DNA of 64,000 nucleotides, taken from positions 1 to 64,000 of the forward strand of contig CAJUMZ010000002.1 of the NCBI GenBank assembly GCA_910587665.1. The letters run 5' to 3'. Every line of letters starts with the position of its first letter. Within the stretch, counting starts at the first letter, position 1. The position numbers and the translations under genes were made by a program. A model generated the notes under the pieces. The model worked only from the letters and a program-made list of their open reading frames with translations, searched no databases and was not told where the DNA came from. The stretch comes from an uncultured Muribaculum sp. (lineage in GTDB: Bacteria; Bacteroidota; Bacteroidia; Bacteroidales; Muribaculaceae). This document shows positions 63,349 through 64,000 of the stretch, piece by piece.

Positions 63349-64000
63349 ATGGATGCCAATGAGCTTCTGAAAAAAGTAAGAAAGATTGAGATCAAGACAA
63401 AGGGCTTGTCTCAAAACATATTTGCCGGAGAATACCATTCGGCATTCAAGGGGCGCGGCATGACTTTCAGCGAGGTGCGCGAATACCAGTACGGCGATGA
63501 CATCCGCGACATCGACTGGAATGTCACCGCCCGTCACAACCACCCCTATGTAAAAGTCTACGAAGAGGAGCGCGAGCTTACGGTGATGCTGCTGATTGAC
63601 GTGTCGGGAAGCCGCAATTTCGGCGCCGTCGGCGACGACAAGAGGCAGATGATAGCCGAGATAGCCGCCACAATCGCATTTTCGGCAATACAGAACAACG
63701 ACAAGATCGGAGTCATATTCTTCTCCGACAGGATAGAGAAATTTATCCCTCCCAAGAAAGGAAGACGCCATATCCTGTTCATCATACGCGAATTGCTCGA
63801 CTTCACCCCGGAAAGCAAAGGCACCGACATCGGAGGCGCGCTGCGTTATATGACCGACGCGCTCAAGAAGCGGTGTACCACCTTTGTAATATCCGACTTT
63901 ATCGACGCCCACGACTACTACAAGGCTCTCACCATCGCCAACAACAAGCATGACGTGACCGCTATACAGGTCTACGACAAGCGCGACGCACAGCTCCCCG
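63349..64000 (+). CDS. DUF58-domain protein, 3' end outside the window
   Basis: The ATG at 63,349 opens a frame reading MDANELLKKVRKIEIKTKG and goes on past the window end without a stop. The DUF58 core is seen in EVREYQYGDDIRDIDWNVTA followed by a MIDAS-like Asp-x-Ser-x-Ser motif (LLIDVSGSR) of the vWA type. It pairs with MoxR in the Bat (aerotolerance) operon. Only about 217 residues are visible of an expected 290 or so. Confidence 0.93.
   Translation, partial: MDANELLKKVRKIEIKTKGLSQNIFAGEYHSAFKGRGMTFSEVREYQYGDDIRDIDWNVTARHNHPYVKVYEEERELTVMLLIDVSGSRNFGAVGDDKRQMIAEIAATIAFSAIQNNDKIGVIFFSDRIEKFIPPKKGRRHILFIIRELLDFTPESKGTDIGGALRYMTDALKKRCTTFVISDFIDAHDYYKALTIANNKHDVTAIQVYDKRDAQLP

Overview
The window looks like chromosome from a gut Bacteroidales bacterium, most likely of the Muribaculaceae type. 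This is inferred from paired SusC/SusD genes, a hybrid two-component regulator, promoters of the TTTG / TAnnTTTG kind, C-terminal sorting-like tails on secreted enzymes, and a GC content near 50 percent. No rRNA, tRNA, CRISPR array or insertion sequence was seen.

Positions 1-49,000 form one large polysaccharide utilization locus for a decorated xylan. On the plus strand are a beta-helix-like secreted protein and a GH10 xylanase, then the HTCS sensor-regulator and a DUF6057 membrane protein. Everything from 10.1 to 47.9 kb runs on the minus strand. Read in its own direction it is: GH5, GH43 | GH43, SusC, SusD, SusC, SusD, DUF1735 lipoprotein, GH10 with inserted CBMs | a carbohydrate-binding protein | GH3, two CE1 esterases (one broken), a GH43-CBM6-GH8 fusion, GH43-CBM6, GH146/GH127, GH97, GH43, a CE6-like esterase and a broken PD40 lipoprotein. 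A reasonable model is that surface GH10 enzymes and binding proteins cut and hold the xylan, the two SusCD pairs import the oligosaccharides, and periplasmic GH43, GH3, GH8, GH97, GH146 and esterases strip arabinose, xylose, galactose, acetyl and feruloyl groups. The HTCS would sense a released oligosaccharide.

Three promoter regions in the locus (near 124-190, 43,946-44,033 and 47,941-48,027) share a 21-bp-phased GTTACAT-like repeat that ends exactly 5 bp before the -33 position. This is a strong candidate for the HTCS operator and links the plus-strand genes, the GH5-GH43 pair and the SusCD operon into one regulon.

Two genes of the minus-strand enzyme block carry single in-frame stop codons (a PD40 lipoprotein and a CE1 esterase). 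The intergenic DNA holds a 9-bp tandem repeat that runs into the end of the GH3 gene, and a 400-bp cluster of GC-rich palindromes between GH10 and the binding protein.

From 48 to 64 kb the content is mostly housekeeping: an SGNH hydrolase, dCMP deaminase, a C-terminal processing protease, 5-formyl-THF cyclo-ligase, a ScdA/hemerythrin-like protein with a LuxR regulator, an EamA transporter, a macro-domain protein, two envelope proteins of unknown role, an ABC-F ATPase, an M13 peptidase without signal peptide, an HU protein overlapping an unusual HU-transmembrane-LysM protein, and the start of a MoxR-DUF58 (Bat-type) operon cut by the window end.
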